NCBI GenBank assembly: GCA_010645155.1
Contig: CM021321.1
Span: forward strand, 7,775,666 to 7,839,665
Length of the DNA: 64,000 nt
Direction: 5' to 3'
Origin: Tigriopus japonicus
Taxonomy: Eukaryota; Arthropoda; Copepoda; Harpacticoida; Harpacticidae
Numbering within the stretch: position 1 is the first letter of the stretch; every line of letters begins with the position of its first letter. The notes beneath the pieces are model-generated. The model did not search any database, had not been told where the DNA came from, and saw only the letters and a list, made by a program, of their open reading frames with translations. Below, piece by piece: positions 47,365 through 59,310 of this stretch. A program made the translations under genes and the position numbers.

Positions 47365-49131
47365 AATATGTTTTTACGAGTATTTTCTGTTTCCCATCAT
47401 TAAATTCCATTCTTTTATGAGTTCACTTTTAATATTAAGGTCTTGCCACTGACGCCTTTCCCCATTTTTGCTTGTAATTTCTTATTTCAGATTGTAAAAA
47501 GTGTATGATATAAATACTGGCACAACACCTTTGTGTAACCTTTGCTAATAAATATTTTACCCTACATCAATACTCAAGGTTCAGGTTCTTTAGGCTTTCA
47601 TTACTCCGTTACTTGGGTTGGTTCTATTATGAACCAATCCACAATCAATGATTTTAAGGAACCTAACTTCCCCTGCTTTATAATTGTCTTTACAATCTAA
47701 TCCATCGTATAAATATTTGTTTTTTGATCCAGAACAGGGTGAAGGAAAGTCGTGAGTCCCGAAATTCTGCCGAAACAATGGTAAACGACAGAGAACAAAG
47801 TTAAACAGCGTTGTTCAAAATTGTACTCTGTAATATTGTATAGTGAATTGAAATACAATTTCATTTTGATCGCAGTGTACAGGTGTAGACAAAACTAATA
47901 AAACCCCATATCGATTTTGACGGCACTCCTGAGCATTTACGTGAAAAAACCGTGAGAAAAGGAGTAGGTCATATTGACATGGTATCTTTAGCGTTGCCAT
48001 GGCTAAGTGGTTCATGGTCATTTCAGTACCTTACATAATGAATGCCACCGAATATCAACCATAATCATGATGGTCCCGTGTTTAGTTGGATTTCCACACT
48101 GATATTTGGGTACATACGACTTTACTTGATTGGGGAACTGAAACAAATACGTTATTTCGTCTTTGTTAAAAAAACAAAAGTTTAAGACTTGATTGAAGAA
48201 AGCCATAAACTCAGTTTGGGAAATGCTGTTTGGTGAATCGATTTCCAATCTTTCTCATACCCAATTAGAGGCACTCTTTACTATATGACGACGAACAAAG
48301 AGGACTTCTATAAAAGCCAGTTAGATCATGAAGTATTGTCCAAATTAATGCGAGCCCCGACATTCAATTATTTTGCGACGCGTGAGGGAATAACAATGAA
48401 AAAGCAAGTGGACGGTTGAAGCACAGAACAGTTCATTTCGACAACTCATTATTGTAAAAAAGGAGGTTACAAAAAAGTACATCATAATATATCCAAAGAA
48501 ATGACAGTAACGTCAACATTTGACCCACGATTTAACAATGGTGTACATTATTACAACAAGAATTAGATAACAAGACGGCACGGGCTTCCCATCCATCGTA
48601 GCCTAAGAGTTCAACATGGTTTTTAGGGACCTTAGCTCCCTGTAGTAACATCTTTGACGTTCTGGGCTACAGAGGTAGTCTCTATCACAAGAAGTTCCTG
48701 GTCCAAAAAAATCGATCACATTCGACTGAAAGAATATTCCGGTTTGAATACTTGAGAACATTTTTTTGAGCGCAGGGGACAAGTTGTCTGAAATGAAATG
48801 AACCTTCTCACTTCAGTTCCATTTGCCATTAACATGATCCTGAATAAGATTGACCTCTTTGTAAAGAGAAGCGGCAGCCATTGTTAAATTTAAGTATAAA
48901 TGTACGGGGATTAGTGATCCATCCATCCAAAAAGAATGAGGCCAGACGAGAAGAGAGCGTGGATGGTTGGAATCTCGAGATCAACGGAGTTATTCGAAAA
49001 ATGTCGATCTCACAGCTGTTTCAGGCCAGGATTTAGAATCGGGGATCACGGGGCAATACAAAGTTACGAATGTACGAAACATCACAGCAATGCACATTTC
49101 ACATTTTAAGTCGAAAACGAGAAAAGCTCCT
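47365..49131. other. Gene-free interval
   Basis: I see no exon, RNA gene or well-defined repeat. The right end is presumably the 3' UTR of the - strand gene that stops at 49132. Confidence 0.4.
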
Positions 49132-50916
49132 TCAAAAGGCACCTCTCCGAGACATCGAAGGAGGCATCTTTCGAGCCAGTAACTCTTTCACTCTCGAAAG
49201 AACAGAGATAAAACTTGGTGGCAAGTCATTCCGGAAATCCACGTGACTATTGAGCTCTTGCAAACAAGCCTGAACCTCACCATCCGTCACATTGGGGTAA
49301 TCTTTCAGAAGCTCACTTTTCAATTGGAGGATAAAATTCTTTTGCTGATGGTTAGCAGCGACATTCTTGGGCGCAGAAAACCCCAAATTGAACTGAGAGT
49401 TGGTTTGTGATGGACCGATGGCAAACGAGGATGGCTTGGAATTCAGCAGAGAGTCCTGACCGATTCCGTTTAAATGGCTTTTGGGACTCGACGAAGTCAA
49501 ATTCGCACCGGACGTGTTGAAAAGAAGTCCTTGAAGACCCAAAGAATCACTAAATCCATTCCCATTAGAAAAGATGGATCCCACATCGGATCGATTGGAC
49601 CCGAGACTCAGCCCGTGCATGCTTTGGACTTTGTTGTTGATGACCAAACTGGATGAGAGACCTCGCTCGATTTCGAGTTGATTCTTTAATGTCTGAGTAT
49701 TCAGACGCTCCTTGTTCAGCTGTTTTTGCATTTCAATAATCAAATGGGTGGTGTTACTTTTCCCGGAGATGTCTGGATCACTTGCGTTCGGATCTTTTTC
49801 CAACACGACCGATTTCAGCAGATTGTTTTCATCTATAAGTTGCTTGTTCCGGCAGGTTGTGTCCTCCAATTCTCGTTTCACTAAAGAATACGCAGCTTGA
49901 ATATCCTCTTGTTTGGTAATGATTTTGGCCAAAGCGTTCACTTGCTGTTCCTTTTCTTTCAGTTGTTTCTCGAGCTCGATCTTATTTTGGGAAAGTTCGT
50001 CCACCTTCATTTGAAGGTGATCAAAAGTTTGTTGTAATTGATTGTAATGGTTGGTATTAAACGGCGCGATATTCGATCCACTTCCAATGGTTCCAATGCC
50101 GCCAAATGATTTCGAAAAAGGTTTCTGTATAGGAGGCGGTGGCATGGAAATATCCGGTGTTAAAGGGGGCGTGGCAGTTTGGCGAGACGATGCGGACGAC
50201 AAATGGCTGAGGTTCCCGGTGCTTCCGCCAAAATGGCCATTTTCGGAGGCGAATAAACGCTTCGAGAATTCGGTGGGAGGTGTAGTACTCGATATGGGAC
50301 GAGATGGAGGTCGACCCCAGGGATTTCCTAAGGGCGTGGGCGAGCAATACGAGTGGGCTGACCCTCCTCCGGATAAAGGACTCGCTATGGGTTGAGGCGT
50401 GGTGCTCACCGTGGCCTTTTCTTTCACGTTCACATTATTCAAGATCGTTTCCAGAGCCAAAGCTTTGGCCTTGGGCAGATCCGGAGGAATGCACACAATG
50501 TTGTCCACGGCTTGAATATCGCCCCCTTGCGTGAGAAACAGGTCAAAACTGGAGAACTTATCAATCACCCGGATGCTCTCTTCGGCCAAGGTCTTTCTTT
50601 CGGCCAAGATTTTGGGGTTATCCAATCGGGTGGGTCCTTCACGTTTAAGGAAATCGATGAAATAATGCCGCATACTCAGAGCGATCACCTCATCCTCATC
50701 ATTCAAATCGGGCACGACCTCGGTCATACGATCGGGGACTGTTCTCGGGGCCACGCCCTCATTTCGGGCGGGGGAGGAGAAGAAATTTTCCAAAGGGACG
50801 GGACGATGCTTCTTCTTCTTCTTTTTGGTCTTCCTCTGGGCAATGGTACACCATTCCGAATCCTTTTCCGGATCTGGCGGTGTATCCCTCGGGGATGATT
50901 GGGATGGGTCGTCCAT
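49132..50916 (-). CDS. Uncharacterised 594-aa protein, single exon
   Basis: Long intact frame with strong coding composition; the start is the ATG of MDDPSQSSPRD (the frame continues upstream only to a TTG). Layout: a Lys run (residues about 31-37), a globular segment at about 80-160 (RHYFIDFLKREGP and FLTQGGDIQAVDNIVCIPPD), a Pro/Ser-rich region 170-290, a coiled coil at about 300-415, a Ser/Gly/Asn-rich low-complexity part, and a compact helical C-terminus (LLKDYPNVTDGEVQACLQEL). The N-terminal and C-terminal segments faintly resemble helical modules of DZIP3/TTC3-type proteins, but no RING is present. Probably cytoplasmic; function unknown. The GC-rich sequence at 50917-51330 is its likely promoter and 5' UTR. 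Confidence 0.75.
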   Translation of the reverse strand: MDDPSQSSPRDTPPDPEKDSEWCTIAQRKTKKKKKKHRPVPLENFFSSPARNEGVAPRTVPDRMTEVVPDLNDEDEVIALSMRHYFIDFLKREGPTRLDNPKILAERKTLAEESIRVIDKFSSFDLFLTQGGDIQAVDNIVCIPPDLPKAKALALETILNNVNVKEKATVSTTPQPIASPLSGGGSAHSYCSPTPLGNPWGRPPSRPISSTTPPTEFSKRLFASENGHFGGSTGNLSHLSSASSRQTATPPLTPDISMPPPPIQKPFSKSFGGIGTIGSGSNIAPFNTNHYNQLQQTFDHLQMKVDELSQNKIELEKQLKEKEQQVNALAKIITKQEDIQAAYSLVKRELEDTTCRNKQLIDENNLLKSVVLEKDPNASDPDISGKSNTTHLIIEMQKQLNKERLNTQTLKNQLEIERGLSSSLVINNKVQSMHGLSLGSNRSDVGSIFSNGNGFSDSLGLQGLLFNTSGANLTSSSPKSHLNGIGQDSLLNSKPSSFAIGPSQTNSQFNLGFSAPKNVAANHQQKNFILQLKSELLKDYPNVTDGEVQACLQELNSHVDFRNDLPPSFISVLSRVKELLARKMPPSMSRRGAF

Positions 50917-52037
50917 GATGGTGGGATTGAGCCGGAAGAAGCCCAATGAAGGGACATTCAAGGATTCAAGGACAAGGGAATAGCGACGACAACAGGATCT
51001 AAGCTAAAGAGAAAATGGGGCCGCGACGAGCGAGACCTGTTCCACTCTGAGGAGAGCCCAACGGTGTCCTTCTAGATTGTGGATCACCCACGCCAAAAGG
51101 GAGCGCCCAGGAACCAAGGGAACGAGAAATAGAGAAAGAGAGTGGAACCAGGTGAGATAGCTTGAATACGGCAAAAGCTCGAGGGAAGAGCGAGCCAGGG
51201 TCTCTGGTAGAGGAAGTCGTCCTCGAGGCCGTGGGTGGGTGAGAGCGAGGGGGTTGAGCGGGGATCGGCTGCGTCGCGTCCTACGTCTTTTTTCGTCGTC
51301 GTTTGGTGTTTCGCGTCACACAAACTGGCTCGATCTATTCATGCAGTACTCTACTAGAACTAGAGAACTACTACTTTGAGAAACAGAGAAAGAGAGAGAG
51401 AGATGCGATCAAAACTTGCAGAACGTGCTTGCTAGTAGCATGGTGGCCAGATTTTTTGGGAAGAAAAGTGCCATAAAATGCCATTTAGTACCAATAGTTG
51501 CCACTTTTGAGCTGAAGCGTCGCTGCAGGATAGAGTGGAATATTTTCTAACTAACTATTAATTTTGAACAAGTTGCTGGAAAAGTCTGCTGATTTGCAAT
51601 TCAAATACATTTCATAAGAGGTCATTGGATGCAATTGTCAAAAAAAAATAAAACATGCCCTACAATTATTATTTTTTCTTTTTAATATTAGGAGTTTGTT
51701 AGTTTCTTTGTATGGTTCAATGTTGTGCATCCTGTATCATAGAAATATTTTCTCTGGGACTTGAAATGCGGGATTTTGAGAAATGAAAGCTCTTTTTGTA
51801 TCAGTCCATTTGTTCAACTTTAAAAACAGCTGACTTGGAGATCACAGTACTAATAGAAACCCTAAACTTGTACTCTGAGCCAAAAGTTTGACCTATTGGC
51901 GAACTTCTCAGAACATATTGGACGTACCAAAACAGACACTTTGGATCAAAATGCTTGAAAGTTGCACAAATATTCTACTTTCTTGGTTACCCTTAACGGA
52001 GTATATAGTTTAAAACAAGTCAAGGAGGACGGTAATA
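50917..52037. other. Promoter region and AT-rich spacer
   Basis: A GC-rich block (50960-51330) lies next to the start of the 594-aa gene, followed by an (AG)n tract near 51388-51402 and AT-rich DNA without genes. Confidence 0.4.
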
Positions 52038-52827
52038 CTTGGAGTGGGATCAAGCGGGGGCGCGTTACTGCGTTGGTGTGAATTTTCCTGCGTGATAGCC
52101 TGGAGTTAATGAAGAAATCCAATATAATTCGAATTAATGACGTTTTATTGACATAAGTCATAAAACAAAAGTCCACAAGGATTCAATGAGCAATCATTTG
52201 ATGCCCAATTGATGTCTCTCAAAGAATTCGAACTGTGTTGTTTCATTGTGTTAAGTCAGATATCTTCAAACTCCTGATCTACTGACTTGCTTTATGTTAG
52301 TGATTGTCCACCTTTTATTGAAAGCAACATGGTTTTTATCATTGGGGTTGTTTAAGGACATTTTTCTCTTCATAGAATGCAAAAAAAATCTTTTTTGTAT
52401 CTTTTTTTCAACATTTTACAGTCTCCTTTTGGCTTTAGAACCCCAATTAGGTGCTAAAAACAAAGACAGAGAAGAACATTCAAATCATTGTACAAAGGGA
52501 AGAATGTCTTAGAACTATCCCAATGATAAAAACAATGTTGCTTTCAACAAAAGATGGACAATCACTATCACAAAGCAAGTCGGTAGATCAGGAGTTTGAA
52601 GATATCTGACTTAACACAATGAAACAACACAGTTTGAGTTCTTTGAGAGACATCAATTGGGCATCAAATGATTGCTCATTGAATCCTTGTGGACTTTTGT
52701 TTTATGACCTATGTCAATAAAACGACATTAATTCGAATTATATTGGATTTCTTCATTAACTCCAGGCTATCACGCAGGAAAATTCACACTAACGCAGTAA
52801 CGCGCCCTCGCTCGATCCCACTCCAAG
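52038..52827. mobile_element. Foldback transposable element, 790 bp
   Basis: Two arms of about 320 bp are near-identical inverted copies around a 130-bp centre. The outer ends read CTTGGAGTGGGATC, then GGGCGCGTTACTGCGTT. TAATA flanks both sides (52033-52037 and 52828-52832), a possible 5-bp target duplication. No transposase. Confidence 0.8.
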
Positions 52828-53129
52828 TAATACTTGGAGTGGGATATACCTCTGTGAACAAGTCAAACACTTTACGGCATTTTTCATGTGGTAAATAAAA
52901 TGGGCAAAGATTCAAATTTAAAGTGAACCGAGTAAAAGTTTCAGAATCAATCAGTCTGAGTGGCCTTTTTTGGACTCGAATTGGCTTGAGAAGCCATTTT
53001 TGGATCATTTTTTAGGAGCCAAATTCGGATTTAGATGAATTTACGTTGAAAAATAGGTGAATCAGATTCGGATTTTAAGAATTCAGTTTAGATCCAATGA
53101 TTCTTTTAAATGTGATCAATAAAGTAAAA

Positions 53130-53262
53130 GGGGAGATAGACTAATTGGTTAATGCATGACCAATTTACTCTTAGGTTCATGGGTTTGCTCCCTCTTTGAA
53201 ATCCAGTGGATACTTGCCTTAAATGGTCTTACACAAACCCGAAAAGAGTCCCTTTAATCATG
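53130..53262 (+). mobile_element. Decayed tRNA-derived SINE
   Basis: Starts GGGGAGATAGACTAATTGGT and contains AGGTTCATGGGTTTGCTCCC and CCAGTGGATACTTGCC, colinear with the SINE at 24430-24590 on the other strand. Confidence 0.5.
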
Positions 53263-53837
53263 AGTCACAAATATGAACATATCTGTACAAAGTTATTAAC
53301 AACCATGGCATTAAATAATTATTTGATGTTTCTGTGAGAAAAGATTTCTCGCATTAAAGGCTATTTTTTTCATAAAATTGGAAAGTGTGTGCAACCACTT
53401 TTTGACTCAAAAGTATTGTTCTGGTGTGTTTGGTGTATGCATACTGAGAAGTTCAAAAAAAATCCTAGCAATAAAAAAGTTGCCATTTTACCCAAAAGTG
53501 GCATTAAATATCTCTATCTGGCAGCTATAAATGCTGGCATAGCTCTCTAGTCAAAAAGTGTGTGCATGAGTATACTAAATGTGGTAGTCCTTGGGGTGCA
53601 TGCATTCAAGGATTGTGGTGGATGCCAAGAAGAGGGGACGCAGCTGAAATCAGTTGGCGCTTAATGTTTGTGTTGTTCGGAGACGGATGTTGTTCTATGT
53701 TGAGGTAAAGTACTACAAGACAAACGCGAAGATAAGTTTACGTCTTGGCTTTACAAGGGCCTAGATTTGAACTTGAAATTTTGACAGGAATGGGAAAGGA
53801 TAGTGATTGCAATTTTAATCATGTAATTTCAATTTAT

Positions 53838-54176
53838 GATGAATAACATGTCAGCTTGTTCCACCAAATCAGCGCCTCTTGTGGTCAGATTGAGACAAAG
53901 TTGCCAGCTAGTGAGTGAGTTTAATCTCACCCTTTGCCAAACTGCGTTTTTTTCCTAGATGCTTATATTTCTTTGTAGTAGTATTATGTTATCAAAATTG
54001 CATATTTTAATTACAAAATGACCGAAAGTGACACTGCAAATAAATAAAAGCATCTAGGATAAATACTGATGTTTAGCAAAGGGTGGCATTGAAACCCACT
54101 CACTAGATGGCAACTATGTCTCAATCTGAGCACAAGTGGTGCTGATTTGGTGGAACAAACTGACATGGTATTCATC
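53838..54176. mobile_element. Foldback MITE, 339 bp
   Basis: Arms of about 135 bp are inverted copies beginning GATGAATA and containing TTGTTCCACCAAATCAGC and CTAGATGCTT. Weaker symmetry may extend another 30-40 bp outward. No ORF. Confidence 0.7.
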
Positions 54177-54631
54177 ACTAATTAAAACTGCATTTAATTG
54201 CTATCAATAACGTTTTTGGCCAAGTAATTGTAATTAATAATAATTTGGCTATGTAATGAACAAAATTTCAATTTACCCATTACTTTCAGGTAAAAATCTT
54301 AGTACTACTAGCTGATCAAAAAGACGAATTTACCATTTGGGCAACAATCCTTTTTTCTTCAATAAGTTTTCAAAGACAAGTATGTCTTTCGATTGATGGC
54401 ATAGTAATACCTTAAACATCGTAGCCCGTTCAAAAGTTTTTGGTTTTGGCAAAACACTCTTTCAGTTGAACCTTTTTGTCATAGGGAATTGACAGATGGT
54501 CTATAATAACTTAAGATAGGTAAGTCTATGTATCTTCTTCGTAAAAGCGTGAAATGAAATTGAAGAAAAAAGATTGAAGTCAATTACATTTTCGGACCAT
54601 GTCGAATTTCGTTTTTTGACGAGGTAAAATA

Positions 54632-54735
54632 TATATTTCTTTGTTTTGGTGGGTTGCGGATTTTTATTGTCGCTATAAGGAATAGGATTCCTTGTAAAGA
54701 AAGTTAATCATTAACGTTACTGCATAAGATAGAAC
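54632..54735 (-). repeat. LINE 3' tail copy
   Basis: On the - strand it matches the end of the repeat at 19320-19432: AACTTTCTTTACA, CCTATTCCTTATAGCG, then AAAAATCCGCAACCCACC and an A-rich tail. Only the last 100 bp are recognisable. Confidence 0.55.
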
Positions 54736-54897
54736 AGGTATCCCTGGATAGAAATATAAAGTTATCATTATTATGATATTTAGTCTACCCATCTTTAGCG
54801 CTCTTCTCAAGAGCAAATGGCGACTCGCCAAAAACAAAATGCGAGGCAAGAATGGCTGAAATATAAGCCCCAAAGGGTGACGTAAGCCAGGGATAAC

Positions 54898-56174
54898 CTA
54901 GAGCGCTATAATAAAAGAGTACGCGCATGTGCCATTTTGGTCCCAAGACGTCGGTTCCATTGTACTGTGGTTCTTGGGTTCGACCTGTTTGAGGCAACTT
55001 TACCTATGTACTATTTACTATCAAATTGACGCTCTTGATCTCAGCTTACCTTTGAAAGCATAATGTTTGACCTTTTTAGCCTTTGAAGGTCAAGACGGGC
55101 CAAAAACATGAGTGCCGGAAGATAACCTTCTCGTTCTCCTTAAACCTCGATGCGCGTTCAAGCCCAGTGCTGCTGTGAATTGACTCGGTAATGTCAGCTC
55201 TTGAAGAATCTCGTCGCTGATTTGCCTTGACTTTCTTACATTTTAGGAAAACTAATTCTAACTAGATACGAAATTGATTGGTGAATATTTAGAACGTCAA
55301 TTGAAGCCATTAGAGCGTTTTCCTTGTGCACATTATTGCATTGTTATGTAAAATGACTTTTTTTGTTGAACAATTGTATGGCAGCCCTGGTGACGTTGCG
55401 CATTCGTGGCAGTCGTCAGACTGACTCTGGTACAGACTGTTATGACTAAGTTAGTAAAAAGTTTTGATATTTTGTACTCATAATGTATATGACAGAAGCT
55501 ATTTAAAAAAGTTTTTGCAATTCACCTTTTAATTTTTGACTTTGTCACTAATTATTACATGAAACTAAAGAAGCTTTTTAGTATATATTATGAGTACAAA
55601 ATATCGAAACTTTTTTTACAAAGTTAAGCATAACAGTCTGTAGCACTGTCAACCTGACGACTGCTACGAATGCGCAACGTCACCAGGGCTGCCATACAAT
55701 TGTTCAACAAAAAAGTCATTTCATATGACAATGCAATAATGTGCACAAGGAAAACGCTCTAATGGCTTCAATTGACGTTCTAAATATTCACCAATCAATT
55801 TCGTATCCAGTTAGAATTAGTTTTCCTAAAAAGTAAGAAAGTCAAGGCAAATCAGCGACGAGATTCTTCAAGAGCTGACATTACCGAGTCAATTCACAGC
55901 AGCACTGGACTTGAACGCGCATCGAGGTTTATGGAGAACGAGAAGGTTATCTTCCGGCACCCATGTTTTTGGCCAGTCTTGGCCTTCAAAGGCTAAAAAG
56001 GTCAAACATTATGCTTTCAAAGGTAAGCTGAGATCAAGAGCGTCAATTTGATAGTAAATAGTACATAGGTAAAGTTGCCTCAAACAGGTCGAACCCAAGA
56101 ACCACAGTACAATGGAACCGACGTCTTGGGACCAAAATGGCGCATGCGCGTACTCTTTTATTATAGCGCTCTAG
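54898..56174. mobile_element. 1.28-kb near-perfect palindrome (long inverted repeat)
   Basis: Two arms of roughly 595 bp, inverted copies with only scattered mismatches, surround a loop of about 90 bp centred near 55536. The outer ends are CTAGAGCGCTATAATAAAAG and its complement; GATAAC flanks both sides (54892-54897 and 56175-56180), a possible 6-bp target duplication. No coding frame spans an arm. It behaves like a recent foldback insertion; the superfamily is not determined. Confidence 0.85.
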
Positions 56175-56180
56175 GATAAC

Positions 56181-59100
56181 CTATATAATAGTATTAATAC
56201 TGGATGCGAACTCGCGGAATTTCTCCGGCACGCAACCTCCGGTATGAGGCCGAGATTCGTAAACAAGAAGAACAAACCGCCATGTTGGGAGCGGAAAATC
56301 AAACGGAAATCGACGAAAATTCCAAAAGATAGTGCGCCAATCGGTGTTCCCTGTGTTTCAAGCGGGTCCAGCCAAGTCCTAGCCTTGGTAAAGGTCAACG
56401 TCATGCCCAAAAATCAGTCCGATGTTGGTGTTTCGAAGACATCCAGTTCACCCAAGAAAGAGTGAAAGAAATAGTGAATGAATGACCACATCATGGAGTG
56501 CGAATGAACCCACAAAGGTGTCTAATCTACAAGATGACGATCAAAGTGATCAAATGAAATCTGATGACGAGGTTAACTGCAATAACCTTCGGAAGTGATA
56601 GCCCTAACTAAAGCCAAAAAACGAATATGCACCGGACTCCGAGCCCAAATTCTTCTTGCAAAAGGATAAAGAACCAACTTTCCCACGGACCAATACGGGG
56701 AGTTTCTTTACGCTCATCCATTGCACAACTTGAACAACTAAGAATATCTTACGATTACTTGAATTATCAACAACAAAATATCGTTTTTTTCCGAGCTCAT
56801 ATATCATCCGACTTGAACGTCTTATTAGTATCTTTGAACTTACAATTGAACCCATCCATCAATATTTCAGGTATTATCCTGAACTGAATTAACACATGCC
56901 AAACTTTGTATGAAATCAAGGTTGTTATAGGTTGTGAGATTGTCACCTTGGCATAACATGTTCTATAAATGATGGTCCTTTTTCGAATTTCCTTTATTGT
57001 ATGGTTGTGTCTTTTAGTTCAGGATAATAAGGACAGGTAAGATACTCTTAAGTTGTTCAAGTTGTGTGATGGACGAGTGCGATAAAACTCCCCGTTTTGA
57101 TCCGGGTGAGAGTATGTGGGGAAAGTTGGTTCTTAATCCCTTTTCAAGAGGAATTTGCGTTCGGATTAAGGTCAATATAGAACAAAGAAAGAAGAAGTCC
57201 TCAGTGTCAAGAATTCGATCAAATGAAGAACAAATTAAGATGACTTTGAAACCTATCAGGTGGACCTACTAGCAATGGATGGGCTCAAAATTTTGATCTG
57301 CCTTTGGAGTCAGTCAGCCCAAATTGGTGATCTGACAGTCTAACCCGGATTCCATGGACCCTCCCAAAGTCTTTAGAATGAAATGCTCCCATCAAGATTG
57401 AATTGTGTGGATTTTTTAATTCAATCTGATTGTTAATTCCTGGACAAGGGGATCTAAGAAGATCAATCAAACCTTATCAAGCCTGTAGAGCCTATCCCTG
57501 CAATGATAAGACATGATCCTTTGGTCCTGAAGGACCCTTAGCCCCAGTCCTGCGTGGTCCCGACCTTCTTGAGCCCCAAGACTTGAAACATTTTCAATCA
57601 AATCCACAATCAAGGCTTTAATCCTCATGTTTTTCACTCATTTTGTCTCAAGGACGTTGTGATTGCCTTTGTTCCTGTTCCAATCCGGATCAGATGGCTG
57701 ATCTGATCCAGAACCGTCAAAAGTGCCCTTCAATGGTTATAGCCAACAACATCTCTGACTTGGACTCCATCTTGTTTCAAAATGAGACCATTCTTGTTCT
57801 TTCATTTTCTTATGGAAATGGTTCCTGCGTTGTGGAGGTGTTGAAGAGGATGGAAGATGAGTAACACTCCAGATACCACCACAGATACTTCTGTTAAGCA
57901 TTATTTCACTGAAGTTGGACTAATGGGTGAAGCAAGATTCCATCTACGTATTTTCCTCATTCTTATGAGGACTAAAATCCTTTGGAGAGTTGAATGTCAA
58001 AAGTTCATGAGACGAGTAAAAAGAGTGCTGGGACTTCTTAAATCAAGGTGAAGAACATCCAGTCCACAAATATTAACACAAAAAGTTTGCGTGAATTCTT
58101 TCAAGACACATGTTCAACAGTTTTAGACATTAATAAGGAATAAATGACGTCGTGTCAAAATATAGCCTCGGCCTCATACCATTTTTTCAAAAATCGGAGT
58201 TCGTGTCCACCCCTTTCAGGGGTTCCTGCGTAAGCTCAAGAGTAAAACTGGGAGCGTCCATCGACCCGAATCTGACTTCTGACGTATTTCTTGAATCGAG
58301 TACTAGATGAATGACGCGAATGATTGGCAAGATTGGGATCGGTACTGGAGTTTTAAGATTAGTCTTCCACTTGGACAGAGAAATCAATGACATCTTATCA
58401 AACGCAAGCTTAAAATAACAAAACATTTCGACTTGTCACTTGAGGTCACGTTATCTCTGCTATCCTTGACAGAAATTGTGACTGAAAACATGGCCAAGTG
58501 TCTTTGAAATTCAGCTTGCATGTTATTGACATGGAAAAAAATGATGAATGATGAAAAATTAGTAATGATAAAAAACAAAGCTACACTACTCAAATGGCCC
58601 CTTTGACAGGATTACCTTTTTTTATACCTAAGTTTGTTATAAAAATGTATGTTTAGTGAGTAAGAGTGTTTTACACAGGGCTGGTTTAATCCCGAACCGC
58701 GAACCGTTGGAGATTTTTTTTTTGCCATTTTTAAACTCTTGAAACTTTACGAATTGCATGATTTGGCAAATTCTGTTTTCAATTAGAATATCCCGTCCCG
58801 CAATCTCGTAAAAAACTCAATTTTTAAAAGATTGTTGAAAATCCCGTCCCGGGATCCTGATAATCCCCAACCCAATCTTGGTTTTACCACTTTAAAATAT
58901 TGCCAAAAACTGGTATTCGGATTTTGTCGAACGGGTATAAATCAAAATACAATATGCTTTTGTTAAAAAAGGTTTGAATAAGTATTTGGGAATGTTCCAT
59001 AGAAGTGGATGTGTTTTAGTGTTGGATTGTGACCACAAAAGAAGTTGTTTTTGAAATTATCCCAAATTTTGAGTTTTTTTTGGTTTTGCCTGATAAATTT

Positions 59101-59310
59101 CTTAATTTTTGTACCAACAAAAGCATATTTCGTTTAACGTTTTAGAACAGTTGGAACATTTTTAAATCCGAAACATTTTTGGTAGTTCAAAGTATATTTT
59201 TGGAAATTCCCATCAAGGTTATCTAGAAGCTCGAAGAAACAAAACAGGAGTATGACTTGAAATAATCAAACGACGAGTTTTTATGTCAATAAATTGGAAA
59301 TTTAATATGA
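56181..59310. other. Gene-poor interval
   Basis: Only short frames without recognised domains occur, including an ATGA-overlapping pair at 57693-57864 and 57857-58051. A small hairpin around TATTATCCTGAACT lies at 56874-57030. AT-rich from 58590 onward. Confidence 0.35.

Noticed and set aside
52689..52898. Small ORF repeated on both sides of the 790-bp foldback
   Set aside because: It is the same arm read twice in inverted orientation; the frame is not conserved coding sequence.
54960..54990. GGTTCGACC as a tRNA gene signal inside the palindrome
   Set aside because: It is an isolated B-box-like match without A-box or stems.
56220..56465. Small basic ORF next to the palindrome as a THAP-type transposase N-terminus
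   Set aside because: The expected Cys and His pattern of a THAP finger is absent.
57693..58051. Two small ORFs overlapping by ATGA
   Set aside because: The arrangement looks operon-like but no domain, upstream signal or codon bias supports them; they are probably chance frames in decayed repeat DNA.
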